From Mycobacterium gordonae (lineage in GTDB: Bacteria; Actinomycetota; Actinomycetes; Mycobacteriales; Mycobacteriaceae), in the NCBI RefSeq assembly GCF_001417955.2, contig NZ_LKTM01000079.1:1-64000 (forward strand): 64,000 bases of DNA, read 5' to 3'. Below the pieces are notes generated by a model. The model did no database searches. It worked only from the letters and a program-made list of their open reading frames with translations, and was not told where the DNA came from. A program made the translations under genes and the position numbers. Of the stretch, positions 34,845-42,761 are shown in pieces (the stretch's first letter is position 1; every line of letters begins with the position of its first letter).

Positions 34845-35480
34845 TCAATTTCCCCATCGGCCGAGGGCGGCCATCTGTTCCAGCAGGGTGATTCCACCGT
34901 CGCGGCGTTCGCGCAACACCTCGCCGGCCATCGTGTACGGGAGCGCCGCCTCGGGGCTGCGTTGCGCCTGCGCGGCGATCGCGTCCATCAGAGACTTCGC
35001 CATGGCCAGGCGTGGGTAGCGGGCATGGATGGCCGCGGCCGCCCGGTCGTCGATGAAGTCGGCGTTGCGGCCGAAATCGATCCCCACGCCACCGTTGACC
35101 AGGTAGCAGATCGGCCCGCGGCGCTGGGCGATTCCGAACGAGCTGTGCAACGCAATCGCTTCCCACACCGCATCGATCACCGCACGTTCACAACCCTGCT
35201 CGGTCAGCAGGTTGGCCGCCAGGTCCGCGCCTTCGATCTCGAAGCGTTCCTTGCCGGCGGCGGCCGTACCGGCGCCGAGGTCATGCAGGACGCAGCCCAG
35301 GAACAGCGTCTCGCTGTCGAAATCCGAGCCGGGTTTCAGGCCTTCGTGCGCGGCGAGCAGCTCGCCGAAAAGATAGCTGCGCACACTGTGGTTGAAGACG
35401 GACTCCGATTCGGTCGATCGGGCTAATTCAATTGCGGCACAGGAAACTTCAGAGTTCAGGAGTGATGGTACCGGTTGCAT
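34845..35480 (-). CDS. HD-domain phosphohydrolase/cyanamide hydratase-like protein
   Basis: ATG 35480 (MQPVPSLLNSEVSCAAIEL) gives 211 residues; the frame extends upstream but only into an intergenic region. The HD motif is spread as FNHSVRSYLFG..., LFLGCVLHDLGAGT (HD pair), AIALHSSFGI and FIDDRAAAAIHARYP, which fit the metal ligands of cyanamide hydratase/DDI2-like HD proteins. Substrate unknown. It lies between the SMR operator and the DoxX gene, oriented away from DoxX. Confidence 0.8.
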   Translation of the reverse strand: MQPVPSLLNSEVSCAAIELARSTESESVFNHSVRSYLFGELLAAHEGLKPGSDFDSETLFLGCVLHDLGAGTAAAGKERFEIEGADLAANLLTEQGCERAVIDAVWEAIALHSSFGIAQRRGPICYLVNGGVGIDFGRNADFIDDRAAAAIHARYPRLAMAKSLMDAIAAQAQRSPEAALPYTMAGEVLRERRDGGITLLEQMAALGRWGN

Positions 35481-35582
35481 GAACACGACTGTACGAGCCG
35501 CGGCGGTGTCATCGTTAGTGGCGCAGCAGACACCGATCCCACGATTTCGGCCATGTCGGGCCGCGACCGTAACGTGGGCGCC

Positions 35583-36008
35583 ATGACAAACGACCTCAAC
35601 CACCGCGTGGCCGGCTTGTCGCCGGCAGTTCTGAGCCTGTTCCGGTTGGTCTACGGCTTCCTCTTCGCCGGCTACGGCTCGATGATTCTCTTCGACTGGC
35701 CGGTCCCATCCGGGCAACCCGTCGGGGTCGGGGACTGGCCGGGCTGGTACGCCGGCGTGATCGAACTGGTCACCGGGTTGCTGATCGCTGCGGGACTGTT
35801 CACCCGTATCGCTGCCTTCGTGGCCTCCGGCCAGATGGCGGTCGCGTACTTCTGGATGCATCAACCGCTGGCGCTCTGGCCGATCAGCAATCCACCCGAC
35901 GGCAACGGGGGAACTCCGGCAATATTGTTCTGCTTCGGCTTCCTGCTGCTGGTTTTCACAGGGCCCGGTCGGTACGCGCTGGGCGGTAGTCGGTTGCGGC
36001 TCAGATGA
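35583..36008 (+). CDS. DoxX-family membrane protein
   Basis: ATG 35583 gives 141 residues with four membrane helices. The starts LSLFRLVYGFLFAGYGSMIL and PGWYAGVIELVTGLLIAAGLFTRIAAFVASGQMAVAYFWMHQP are DoxX-type, as in quinol-oxidase-associated or MPO-like DoxX proteins. The residues GGTPAILFCFGFLLLVFTGPGRY complete helix 4. It is likely involved in thiol/redox balance in mycobacteria, by analogy with the MRC complex. The 3' end overlaps the next convergent gene by 8 bp. Confidence 0.85.
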   Translation: MTNDLNHRVAGLSPAVLSLFRLVYGFLFAGYGSMILFDWPVPSGQPVGVGDWPGWYAGVIELVTGLLIAAGLFTRIAAFVASGQMAVAYFWMHQPLALWPISNPPDGNGGTPAILFCFGFLLLVFTGPGRYALGGSRLRLR

Positions 36009-36723
36009 TTCCGCTGACGCGTTCGCTGCAGTAGGTCCGTTTGGGCTGAGGGAATGTGACCGTGCGCGCCCCCGATGGGCAGGCCGATGTGTCGACGGTG
36101 TTGTCCAGCCGCGTGGTGATCCGCACCACGGTGCCGCCGGCGCCGCAGCTCACCGCGCGTATCGTCTCGCCGTTGTGATCGGACGAATAGCAATGGCTGA
36201 CAAGCAGATTGGGTATGAAGCAGCGTCGCAAACCGTCGTGCTCGACGGATAGGTAGGAGCTGCTGTCGAGCTTGCCGTCCGGACAGTTGCCCCTGGAGTC
36301 CACCTTTGCGGCGTATTCGAGCACCGCCTCGGGATTGCCGCAACTCTTGGACTTCCAGCGCTGCTTGTCCAGGATTTCGTTGGTGAAACAGTCGCCCACC
36401 GCCAGTCGGGTGCTCCGGCCGGCGGCCAGGGCCACCGTACCGACGACGCCGAGGGCGCTCACGGCGAGCAACACGACACCCGCGACGATCAGGCCTGCGC
36501 CCGACTTGTGGGGTGGAGGCGGCAACGGCGGGTAGCCGCCACCGGGGTAGCCCGGGAATGCGGGCGGGTACCCGCCCGGATAGCCGGGCAGGTGGCCCGG
36601 CGGGAACTGGGCCTGAATGCGCCGCGCCGAACGCCTCCGCAACCCGATGATCAGCAGCGTCACTCCCATGGCGGTGCAGACGAATGCGCCGAGGACCCCC
36701 GCCGCCAACACCGCTCCCTGCAT
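36001..36723 (-). CDS. Membrane protein with Pro-rich head and Cys-containing external domain
   Basis: ATG 36723 overlaps the upstream SDR stop TAA by one base (TAATG), so it is translated with it. The 240-residue protein has an N-terminal helix (GAVLAAGVLGAFVCTAMGVTLLI), a cytosolic GYPG-repeat loop, a second helix (AGLIVAGVVLLAVSALGVVGTVALAAG) and a C-terminal domain with eight cysteines (AVGDCFTNEI, KSCGNPEA, GNCPDGK, RRCFIP, SHCYSS, VSCGAGG, SACPSG, TYCSE), probably extracellular, with four disulfides. The Pro-rich head resembles LppU/DUF4190-type leaders. Function unknown. Confidence 0.6.
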   Translation of the reverse strand: MQGAVLAAGVLGAFVCTAMGVTLLIIGLRRRSARRIQAQFPPGHLPGYPGGYPPAFPGYPGGGYPPLPPPPHKSGAGLIVAGVVLLAVSALGVVGTVALAAGRSTRLAVGDCFTNEILDKQRWKSKSCGNPEAVLEYAAKVDSRGNCPDGKLDSSSYLSVEHDGLRRCFIPNLLVSHCYSSDHNGETIRAVSCGAGGTVVRITTRLDNTVDTSACPSGARTVTFPQPKRTYCSERVSGII

Positions 36724-37553
36724 TAGTTGTCCAGATTGGTGCTGGTAGTGAACTCTTCCCACGCCGATATCTCGGCCGCTCTGCGTTCGGCGATGTGGCG
36801 GTAGGAGAACAGGGCATCCTCGCCGAGCAGCAGGAAGGCGGGGGGCTCGTCGGACTCGACTGCGGTGATGATCACCCCGGCCGCCTTGGCGGGGTCACCG
36901 GCCTGACTGCCGTGCATGGTGTCGTTCTCGATCCGGCGGCGCCCGGCGGTGTCGGCGTAATCGTCGATGACGGAAGAGGATTGGGTCAGCGAACGCCCGG
37001 CGAAATCCGTTCGGAAAGCGCCGGGTTCGACGACGGTGACCGAAATGCCCAGCGGCGCAAGCTCACCGTGCAATGCCCCGCTCATGCCCTCCACGGCCGC
37101 CTTGGCGGCCGAGTAGTAACCCGATCCGACCGGCGTCAGCTGCACGCCGATCGAGGAGATGTTCACGATCGCACCGGAGCGGCGCTCCCGCATGCCCGGT
37201 AGCACCGCCTTGATCATGGCGACGGCGCCGAAGAAGTGGGTTTCGAACAGGGCGCGCACATCTTTGTCGTCACCTTCTTCGATGGCGGCGCGATATCCGT
37301 AGCCGGCGTTGTTCACCAGGACGTCGATGCCGTCGAACCGATCCTGTGCCTGCTGGACGGCCGCGCCGACCTGTTCGGCGTCGGTGACATCGAGGGCCAC
37401 GGCCAGCGTGCGCTCGGATGCGGTGTCAGCCAGGTCGGCGATTTTCGCGACGTCGCGTGCGGTGACGACGACATTGTGGCCGGCGTCGATTACCGCCTCG
37501 GCGAGAGCGCGGCCGAGGCCGGTCGAACAACCCGTGATGAGCCAGGTGGACAT
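36723..37553 (-). CDS. Short-chain dehydrogenase/reductase
   Basis: The 276-residue protein has the nucleotide-binding TGCSTGLGRALAEA, NNAGYGYRAAIEE, a catalytic Ser in NISSIGVQ and the active-site YYSAAKAAVEG (Tyr/Lys). Preference for NAD(H) or NADP(H) is not decided; the ARD after the second strand fits NADP. The start at 37553 is a clear ATG with an AAGGAAGG-like site upstream on the minus strand (rc of CCTTCCTTCC). It is translationally coupled to the downstream membrane protein. Confidence 0.92.
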   Translation of the reverse strand: MSTWLITGCSTGLGRALAEAVIDAGHNVVVTARDVAKIADLADTASERTLAVALDVTDAEQVGAAVQQAQDRFDGIDVLVNNAGYGYRAAIEEGDDKDVRALFETHFFGAVAMIKAVLPGMRERRSGAIVNISSIGVQLTPVGSGYYSAAKAAVEGMSGALHGELAPLGISVTVVEPGAFRTDFAGRSLTQSSSVIDDYADTAGRRRIENDTMHGSQAGDPAKAAGVIITAVESDEPPAFLLLGEDALFSYRHIAERRAAEISAWEEFTTSTNLDN

Positions 37554-37626
37554 CGGCGACCTTCCTTCCGGTCAGAGGCGTTAAAGCCAGCAGGCGGAAC
37601 GGAATTCGCGACGTGTCTCGGTCAGC

Positions 37627-37890
37627 CTAGAATCCCATCTTCTGGCACTTGACGTGTTGGTTCTGACAGTACATTCCGCTGCCGGTCCACTCCTTGGGCC
37701 CGGCGCCGTGCTGTGTGGAGTCCCGGTCGCGGGGATCGAGAGTCAATCCCGGAACGATTACGAGCAGGTCGTCGATGATCTGGGGCGCCGCGTCGTCCGG
37801 ATCGGCGCGGGCGACGCCGGCGCTGCCCGCCAGGGCCGACATCGCGATCAGGACGGCCAACAGGGCGGTAGCGAACCTGTGACGTGTCAT
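37627..37890 (-). CDS. Small secreted protein
   Basis: ATG 37890 with AGGGAGG upstream gives 87 residues. A Sec signal (MTRHRFATALLAVLIAMSALAGSAGVARADP) is followed by about 55 residues ending in MYCQNQHVKCQKMGF, which could form a single disulfide. No family recognised. It faces away from the MspA-family porin, so the two genes share a divergent promoter region (37891-38062). Confidence 0.75.
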   Translation of the reverse strand: MTRHRFATALLAVLIAMSALAGSAGVARADPDDAAPQIIDDLLVIVPGLTLDPRDRDSTQHGAGPKEWTGSGMYCQNQHVKCQKMGF

Positions 37891-38062
37891 GGTCGCCCTC
37901 CCTGCCGATTGGCGCGAACGGTCAACTGCGGAGTCTACTCGCGACACGGTTTGTCCAGCCTCCCGTCTTTGCATCGCGAACCAGCTACAAACGCGCAACA
38001 ACTTCGAGTTGCGGCCTCGCGCAAACCCGGACTGAGATCCCGCCGTGCCTAGCGTGTAGGCC

Positions 38063-38764
38063 GTGATGCCGATTTCCGCGGTTGTTCGCCGGGCTGCGGT
38101 ATTCGCTGTGTGCCTTCTGTTGGTGACGCCCGCCGCCGCGGCGACTGCGCAGCCCGGCGCCGAACCGGTGTCGGGCACGGGGTCACCGGCCGACGGTGTC
38201 CTGCCGCCCGGCACACCCGCGCGGGTCAACACCCCCGATGGCTGGACGCTGGCCCTCGGTGCGAAAGACGAGAAACAGGTTCCCGTCGCGCCGCTGACCA
38301 CTGCGGCGTCGTCGCGCGAATACCTGTCCAGCGGAGTGTTCGTCGCGTCGTTGCAGGGTCCGGAACCGCCGCACGGCATCCTGGAAGTCGGCTATGAAAT
38401 CGGCTGCGGCATCGACATGAGCACCGCCAACGGCGTCACCATGGCCAACGGCGGCGGTATCGCCCCGTCGCTCGGCGCGGAGTTGCCGCTGGGGCCGGGC
38501 CAGCCACCGGTGCTGCTGCCGCTGATCACCGGCTCGTACAACGGGGTGGTGAGCGTGGGCATGAAGCCCGGCTTCGTCGTCGTGGTGCCGGTCGTGCGAA
38601 AAGAGTTCAAAGGCCCGAACCCCTGGATCATGATCAGCGACTTCCACATCAAGATCGACGGATGCGTGGGACAGTCGTTCATCCGCTCGTACTCGACCTT
38701 GACCCGCATCACCGATGAATCTGACGTGGTGGTGTCCTACGTCGGCACAACCAAGGCCGTCTGA
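38063..38764 (+). CDS. MspA-family outer-membrane porin
   Basis: MspA-type porins form octameric goblet channels in the mycobacterial outer membrane. The start is GTG 38063 or ATG 38066; about 233 residues. There is a signal peptide (AVFAVCLLLVTPAAAATA), then DGWTLALGAKDEKQVPVAPLT, LEVGYEIGCGIDM, a long loop region with GGGIAP and the C-terminal GCVGQSFIRSYSTLTRITDES...VVSYVGTTKAV, the best-conserved MspA feature. The length is slightly above MspA itself. It is divergent from a small secreted protein. Confidence 0.93.
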   Translation: MMPISAVVRRAAVFAVCLLLVTPAAAATAQPGAEPVSGTGSPADGVLPPGTPARVNTPDGWTLALGAKDEKQVPVAPLTTAASSREYLSSGVFVASLQGPEPPHGILEVGYEIGCGIDMSTANGVTMANGGGIAPSLGAELPLGPGQPPVLLPLITGSYNGVVSVGMKPGFVVVVPVVRKEFKGPNPWIMISDFHIKIDGCVGQSFIRSYSTLTRITDESDVVVSYVGTTKAV

Positions 38765-38771
38765 CCGGGTC

Positions 38772-39437
38772 TCAGCCCGTGAACGCCGGGCCGTCGAAAC
38801 GTTCCCGGGTGACGAACTCCGCGACCGGACGGCGGCGCAGTTTCGTCAGCTGGCGCGGTGGCTTTCCGAGCGGCACCAGCGCCGCGACCGCGTGCGAACC
38901 CGGAATTTCCAGCAGCTCGCGGACCGCGTCTTCGCGTGGAATCGCCATTGTCGTGATGGTGCCGCCATAGCCTTCGTAGCGGGCGGCCAGCAGGATGCTC
39001 CACACCAGCGGGTACACCGAGGCTCCGCCGGCGAGTCCGGCGCGGTTCAACTCCTGATCCAAGGCGGCCACCACGTTCAGGTCGACGGAGACGACCAGGA
39101 CGACGGGAGCGTTGACCATCGGCGCAATGAACGTCTCGGGAACCTCGGTGTCATCGATGACGTCTTGCGGCACCGCGGTGGGATGCACCGGATTCCAAGG
39201 GTTTTCACCGGCGGTCAGCTGGGCGAAATAGCGACGGGCGGCGGGTGCCCCCAGTTCCGCGAGTCGCCGGCGGGTACCGGCGTCGCGCACCACCGTGATG
39301 TGCGCGCCCTGCCGGTTGCCACCGCTGGGAGCGAACCTGGCGTTGTCGAGGATGCGGTACAGGACGGCGTCGGGCAGTGGGTCATCGGTGAATTCCCTTG
39401 CGGCGAAGGTGCTTCGCAGGACGTCATAGAACTCCAT
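38772..39437 (-). CDS. Nitroreductase-family flavoprotein
   Basis: The 221-residue protein begins MEFYDVLRSTFAAREFTDDPLPD, the usual nitroreductase N terminus with the FMN-phosphate-binding Arg, and has RFAPSGGNRQGAHITVV (FMN contacts) and SILLAARYEGYGGTITTMAI. The C-terminal GKPPRQLTKLRRRPV matches FMN-dependent nitroreductases of the BluB/RdxA-like type. The substrate is unknown. The start overlaps the 3' end of the Hsp70-like gene by 14 bp, so the pair is probably co-transcribed. Confidence 0.88.
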   Translation of the reverse strand: MEFYDVLRSTFAAREFTDDPLPDAVLYRILDNARFAPSGGNRQGAHITVVRDAGTRRRLAELGAPAARRYFAQLTAGENPWNPVHPTAVPQDVIDDTEVPETFIAPMVNAPVVLVVSVDLNVVAALDQELNRAGLAGGASVYPLVWSILLAARYEGYGGTITTMAIPREDAVRELLEIPGSHAVAALVPLGKPPRQLTKLRRRPVAEFVTRERFDGPAFTG

Positions 39438-40953
39438 GGCCCCGCCGTTCCAGCCGGAAGGTGCGTTGGATGCCGGTCGGCTCGGTGGTGAGGGTGACTT
39501 CCACCGCGCCGGTAGGGCCCACGGTGTAGATCTCCTCGACGTCGGGCCCCTCCTGCCAGCGGCCCACCGGCTGGCGCCGCAGATCGTCCCGGTCGGTCAG
39601 CGCCGGGTCGAACGGGAACAGGACCGGATCGTAGGGCGTGACGTCGCCGTCGGGGCGCCCGTCGACCACGCGGCTGCACTCGACGAACCGGAAGTGCCCG
39701 ATGTTGTGCGCCGCCCGGTACTTTCGGCTGACGACCAGCGGTGTGCGTCCGTCGGCGGGCAGCGCGGCGTCTTTGGGCACGATCGGGTCGAAGACCACGT
39801 CGGCGCCGGCCTGCGCCTCCCGGAAAACCCCAAAATGCCGCGAAAAGCGTTCGGAGAGAACGAAACCCGACTCCGTGTCCAAGAAGACGGCAAGTCCGAT
39901 GGCGGTCGCGGCGAACGGGTGCGGTGAGCGCTTGACCCGCTTGTCGCCGAAGCTCGCGCGCAGCATCCGCGACACGATCGGGAAGCTGCCCGCGCCACCC
40001 ACCACGTAGATACCCGCCACCTCCGACCACGGGACGTCTCTGCCGTCACCGACCGGGTCGTGCAGGACGCGCGAAAGAAGCTCCGTCGTCTTGTCGACGA
40101 GCGGTGCACACGCGGCGTACACATCGTCGATCGGGCAGGAGAACGGCGGGCGGTCAGCGCCGTCGATGACGGTCAGGTCCACCAGGAAGCGCCGGGTCTG
40201 CGGACCGACCGCCTCCTTGCGGGTGGCGCACTCCTCTACGAGCAGTTCGTAGGGTGCGCCCCGCACGCCGGGCAGTTGTGAGTCGGCAAGCACCAACTGC
40301 GCGATCGCGTCGTCGAAGTCGTCACCGCCGAGTCGTTGAATTCCCTCGCTGACCACGACTTCGTTGACGTGCCCGGCCATTTTCAGCAGCGAGGCGTCGA
40401 ACGTGCCACCGCCCAGGTCGTAAATCAGCACGTACTCGCGTTTGGCGGTGATCGTGGAGCGGTACCGGTGGGCGTATTCCAGTCCCGCGGCGGACGGCTC
40501 GTTCAGCAGCGCGACGACCTCGAACCCCGCCGCGGCGAAGGCATCCAGGGTCATAAAGCGTTGGGCGCTAGACGAATTGGCGGGCACGCTGACGGCCGCC
40601 TGGACGGCCTCACCGCTGGCGGCGCCGGCATTCGAGCGCTCGATGAGATCGCTTTTCAGCTGGGCCAGAAACCCGGTGAGCAGATCGGCCAACCGGTATT
40701 CACGGCCCGCCAGCCGCACCATGGTCTGCGGCCCGGCGTCGTTGAGCAGACGCTTGAACGACCTGAGCACCTCCCAGCCGGGTTCGTGGCGCACCGCCGC
40801 CGCGTCCAGGCCGTAACGCAACTCGCCGCCGGGATCGGCCGCTATGACCGACGGCCACGTGTCGACGCCGTCGTAGGAGACGACCGGGTAATTGCCCCGG
40901 TCGACGATCGCTGCGACGGTGTGGGTGGTGCCGAAGTCGATACCGACTCTCAT
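39424..40953 (-). CDS. Hsp70-family (DnaK-like) ATPase
   Basis: ATG 40953 (MRVGIDFGTTHTVAAIVD) gives 509 residues, shorter than DnaK (about 620). Phosphate loop GIDFGTTHT, VSVPANSSSAQR, YDLGGGTFDASLL and VVGGAGSFPIVSRML are all intact, so it is an actin-fold ATPase. The substrate-binding half is shorter and diverged, typical of Hsp70-like proteins of unknown partner in actinobacteria. The partner may be the nitroreductase, given the overlap of the two genes. Confidence 0.85.
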   Translation of the reverse strand: MRVGIDFGTTHTVAAIVDRGNYPVVSYDGVDTWPSVIAADPGGELRYGLDAAAVRHEPGWEVLRSFKRLLNDAGPQTMVRLAGREYRLADLLTGFLAQLKSDLIERSNAGAASGEAVQAAVSVPANSSSAQRFMTLDAFAAAGFEVVALLNEPSAAGLEYAHRYRSTITAKREYVLIYDLGGGTFDASLLKMAGHVNEVVVSEGIQRLGGDDFDDAIAQLVLADSQLPGVRGAPYELLVEECATRKEAVGPQTRRFLVDLTVIDGADRPPFSCPIDDVYAACAPLVDKTTELLSRVLHDPVGDGRDVPWSEVAGIYVVGGAGSFPIVSRMLRASFGDKRVKRSPHPFAATAIGLAVFLDTESGFVLSERFSRHFGVFREAQAGADVVFDPIVPKDAALPADGRTPLVVSRKYRAAHNIGHFRFVECSRVVDGRPDGDVTPYDPVLFPFDPALTDRDDLRRQPVGRWQEGPDVEEIYTVGPTGAVEVTLTTEPTGIQRTFRLERRGHGVL

Positions 40954-41119
40954 TCCGCACAATTCTAGGGCCCGGCAAGGCAGTTCGGCACCACCCCGCC
41001 ACCAGCGCGCCGCGGCCGGTGCGATGACGCGGCGCCGAATCGTTCCTGGCCAGCCGATACGCAAGTGTTTTCGGGAACGTAAGTTGGCGACCTAAGTCCC
41101 TAGTGGGACGGCGTGCGCG

Positions 41120-41151
41120 TTGCGCAAGCTGAACCCGCCGGCATTGCGCAA
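41120..41151. promoter_or_regulatory. Twin TTGCGCAA palindromes before the yrbE-mce operon
   Basis: TTGCGCAA occurs at 41120-41127 and 41144-41151, each a perfect 8-bp palindrome, with starts 24 bp apart, directly upstream of ATG 41169. A further dyad GTCCC-N4-GGGAC lies at 41096-41109. The regulator is unknown; the operon's own PucR-type gene is one candidate. Confidence 0.5.
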
Positions 41152-41168
41152 AGTAGAGGAAGCCGCCG

Positions 41169-41942
41169 ATGGTTTCAGTTGAGTTGGAGAGGGTCACCAA
41201 GCCGCTGCGATCCGTCGGCGAATTCTTCGCGATGTCACTGGACACGTTCGTGGCCATGTTCAAGCTGCCGTTTCCATGGCGCGAATTCCTGCTGCAGAGC
41301 TGGTTCGTGGCACGGGTCTCACTGATTCCGACGCTGCTGCTGACCATTCCGTTCACGGTGCTGGTGGTCTTCACCCTCAACATCCTGTTGGTGGAATTCG
41401 GTGCCGCCGACTTCTCCGGCACCGGCGCAGCGACCGCCTCAGTGACCCAGATCGGCCCGGTGGTGACGGTTCTCGTCGTCGCCGGCACCGGGGCCACCGC
41501 CATGTGCGCCGACCTCGGTTCCCGCGCGATCCACGACGAGCTCAACGCGTTACGGGTGATGGGCGTGGACCCGATTCGCCGGCTGGCGGCGCCCCGGGTG
41601 TTGGCCGCCACCGTTGTCGCGGTGTCCCTGGTGTCGCTGGTGACCCTGGTGGGTCTGGCCGGCTCCTTCGTCTTCTCGGTGTTCGTTCAGCACGTCACAC
41701 CCGGGGCCTTCGCCGCCGGTCTGACACTGATCACCCACCTGCCCGATCTGATCCTCGGCCTGGTCAAGGGTGCGCTGTTCGGGATGGCGGCGGCCCTGAT
41801 CGCCTGCTACAAGGGCATTTCCGTGAGCAAGGGGCCGCAGGGCGTGGGCAATGCCGTCAACGAGACGGTCGTCTACTCTTTCATCGCCCTGTTCCTGATC
41901 AACATCGTCGCCACCGCGGTCTTCTACACGGGGCCGCAATGA
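41169..41942 (+). CDS. yrbEA: YrbEA-type MlaE-family permease
   Basis: YrbEA is one of the two permease subunits of the mycobacterial Mce transporter. The 257-residue protein has five or six membrane helices; VVAGTGATAMCADLGSRAIHDELNALRVMGVDPIRRL is the MlaE-family core that contacts the ATPase. The start has GAGGAAG at 41157 upstream. It overlaps yrbEB by 4 bp (ATGA). The ATPase (MceG) is not in this operon, as usual. Confidence 0.95.
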   Translation: MVSVELERVTKPLRSVGEFFAMSLDTFVAMFKLPFPWREFLLQSWFVARVSLIPTLLLTIPFTVLVVFTLNILLVEFGAADFSGTGAATASVTQIGPVVTVLVVAGTGATAMCADLGSRAIHDELNALRVMGVDPIRRLAAPRVLAATVVAVSLVSLVTLVGLAGSFVFSVFVQHVTPGAFAAGLTLITHLPDLILGLVKGALFGMAAALIACYKGISVSKGPQGVGNAVNETVVYSFIALFLINIVATAVFYTGPQ

Positions 41943-42742
41943 ACGTGGTGGCGAGCTGGAATCACGTTGGCGCCCAGGTGGCTTTCTACGCCCGGACATT
42001 CGCCGAGATGCGCACCGCCTTCCGGCGGTACGGCAGGGAGATGATACGACTCGTCGCCCAGATGAGCATGGGCACCGGAGCGCTGGCAGTGATCGGCGGG
42101 ACGGTGGTCATCGTCGGCTTCCTGACCCTCTCGACCGGAGCCGTGATCGCCGTTCAGGGCTACAACCAGCTGTCGGGCATCGGCGTGGAAGCGATGACCG
42201 GCTTCATCTCCGCCTACGTCAACGTCCGGATCATCGCCCCGGCGGTGGCCGGTGTGGGCCTGGCCGCCACCATCGGGGCCGGCTCCACCGCGCAACTGGG
42301 GGCGATGAGCATCGCCGACGAAATCGACGCGCTGGAAGTCATGGCGGTCCGCTCGGTGGCCTACCTGGTCTCCACCCGGGTGGTGGCCGGTGTCGTCGTG
42401 GTCATCCCGCTGTACTGCGTGGCTGTGGTGTGCGCCTTTCAGGCCGCGCGATTCGGAACCACCAGGCTCTATGGACAGTCCACCGGCGTGTACGACCACT
42501 ACTTCCACACCTTCCTCAACTCGATCGATCTGCTCTGGTCGTTCGTCACGGTGATCGTCGCGGCGATCGCAATCATGTTGGTGCACACCTATTACGGCTA
42601 CACCGCACGCGGTGGTCCCGCCGGGGTGGGGGAGGCGGTGGGCCACTCCGTGCGCACTTCGTTGATCGTGTTGACCCTTGTGGTGCTTGCGATTTCGCTG
42701 TCCGTCCACGGCCAGTCCGGTCACTTCAACTTGTCGGGCTAG
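41939..42742 (+). CDS. yrbEB: YrbEB-type MlaE-family permease
   Basis: The second permease subunit, 267 residues from ATG 41939. The core GLAATIGAGSTAQLGAMSIADEIDALEVMAVRSVAYLV matches YrbEB. The N terminus FYARTFAEMRTAFRRYGREMIRLVAQMSMGTGAL is also as expected. It is translationally coupled to yrbEA and ends 19 bp before mceA. Together the YrbE pair forms the membrane channel entry for the hydrophobic substrates moved by the Mce hexamer. Confidence 0.95.
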   Translation: MNVVASWNHVGAQVAFYARTFAEMRTAFRRYGREMIRLVAQMSMGTGALAVIGGTVVIVGFLTLSTGAVIAVQGYNQLSGIGVEAMTGFISAYVNVRIIAPAVAGVGLAATIGAGSTAQLGAMSIADEIDALEVMAVRSVAYLVSTRVVAGVVVVIPLYCVAVVCAFQAARFGTTRLYGQSTGVYDHYFHTFLNSIDLLWSFVTVIVAAIAIMLVHTYYGYTARGGPAGVGEAVGHSVRTSLIVLTLVVLAISLSVHGQSGHFNLSG

Positions 42743-42761
42743 CGGGCGGATCGGAGTCGGC

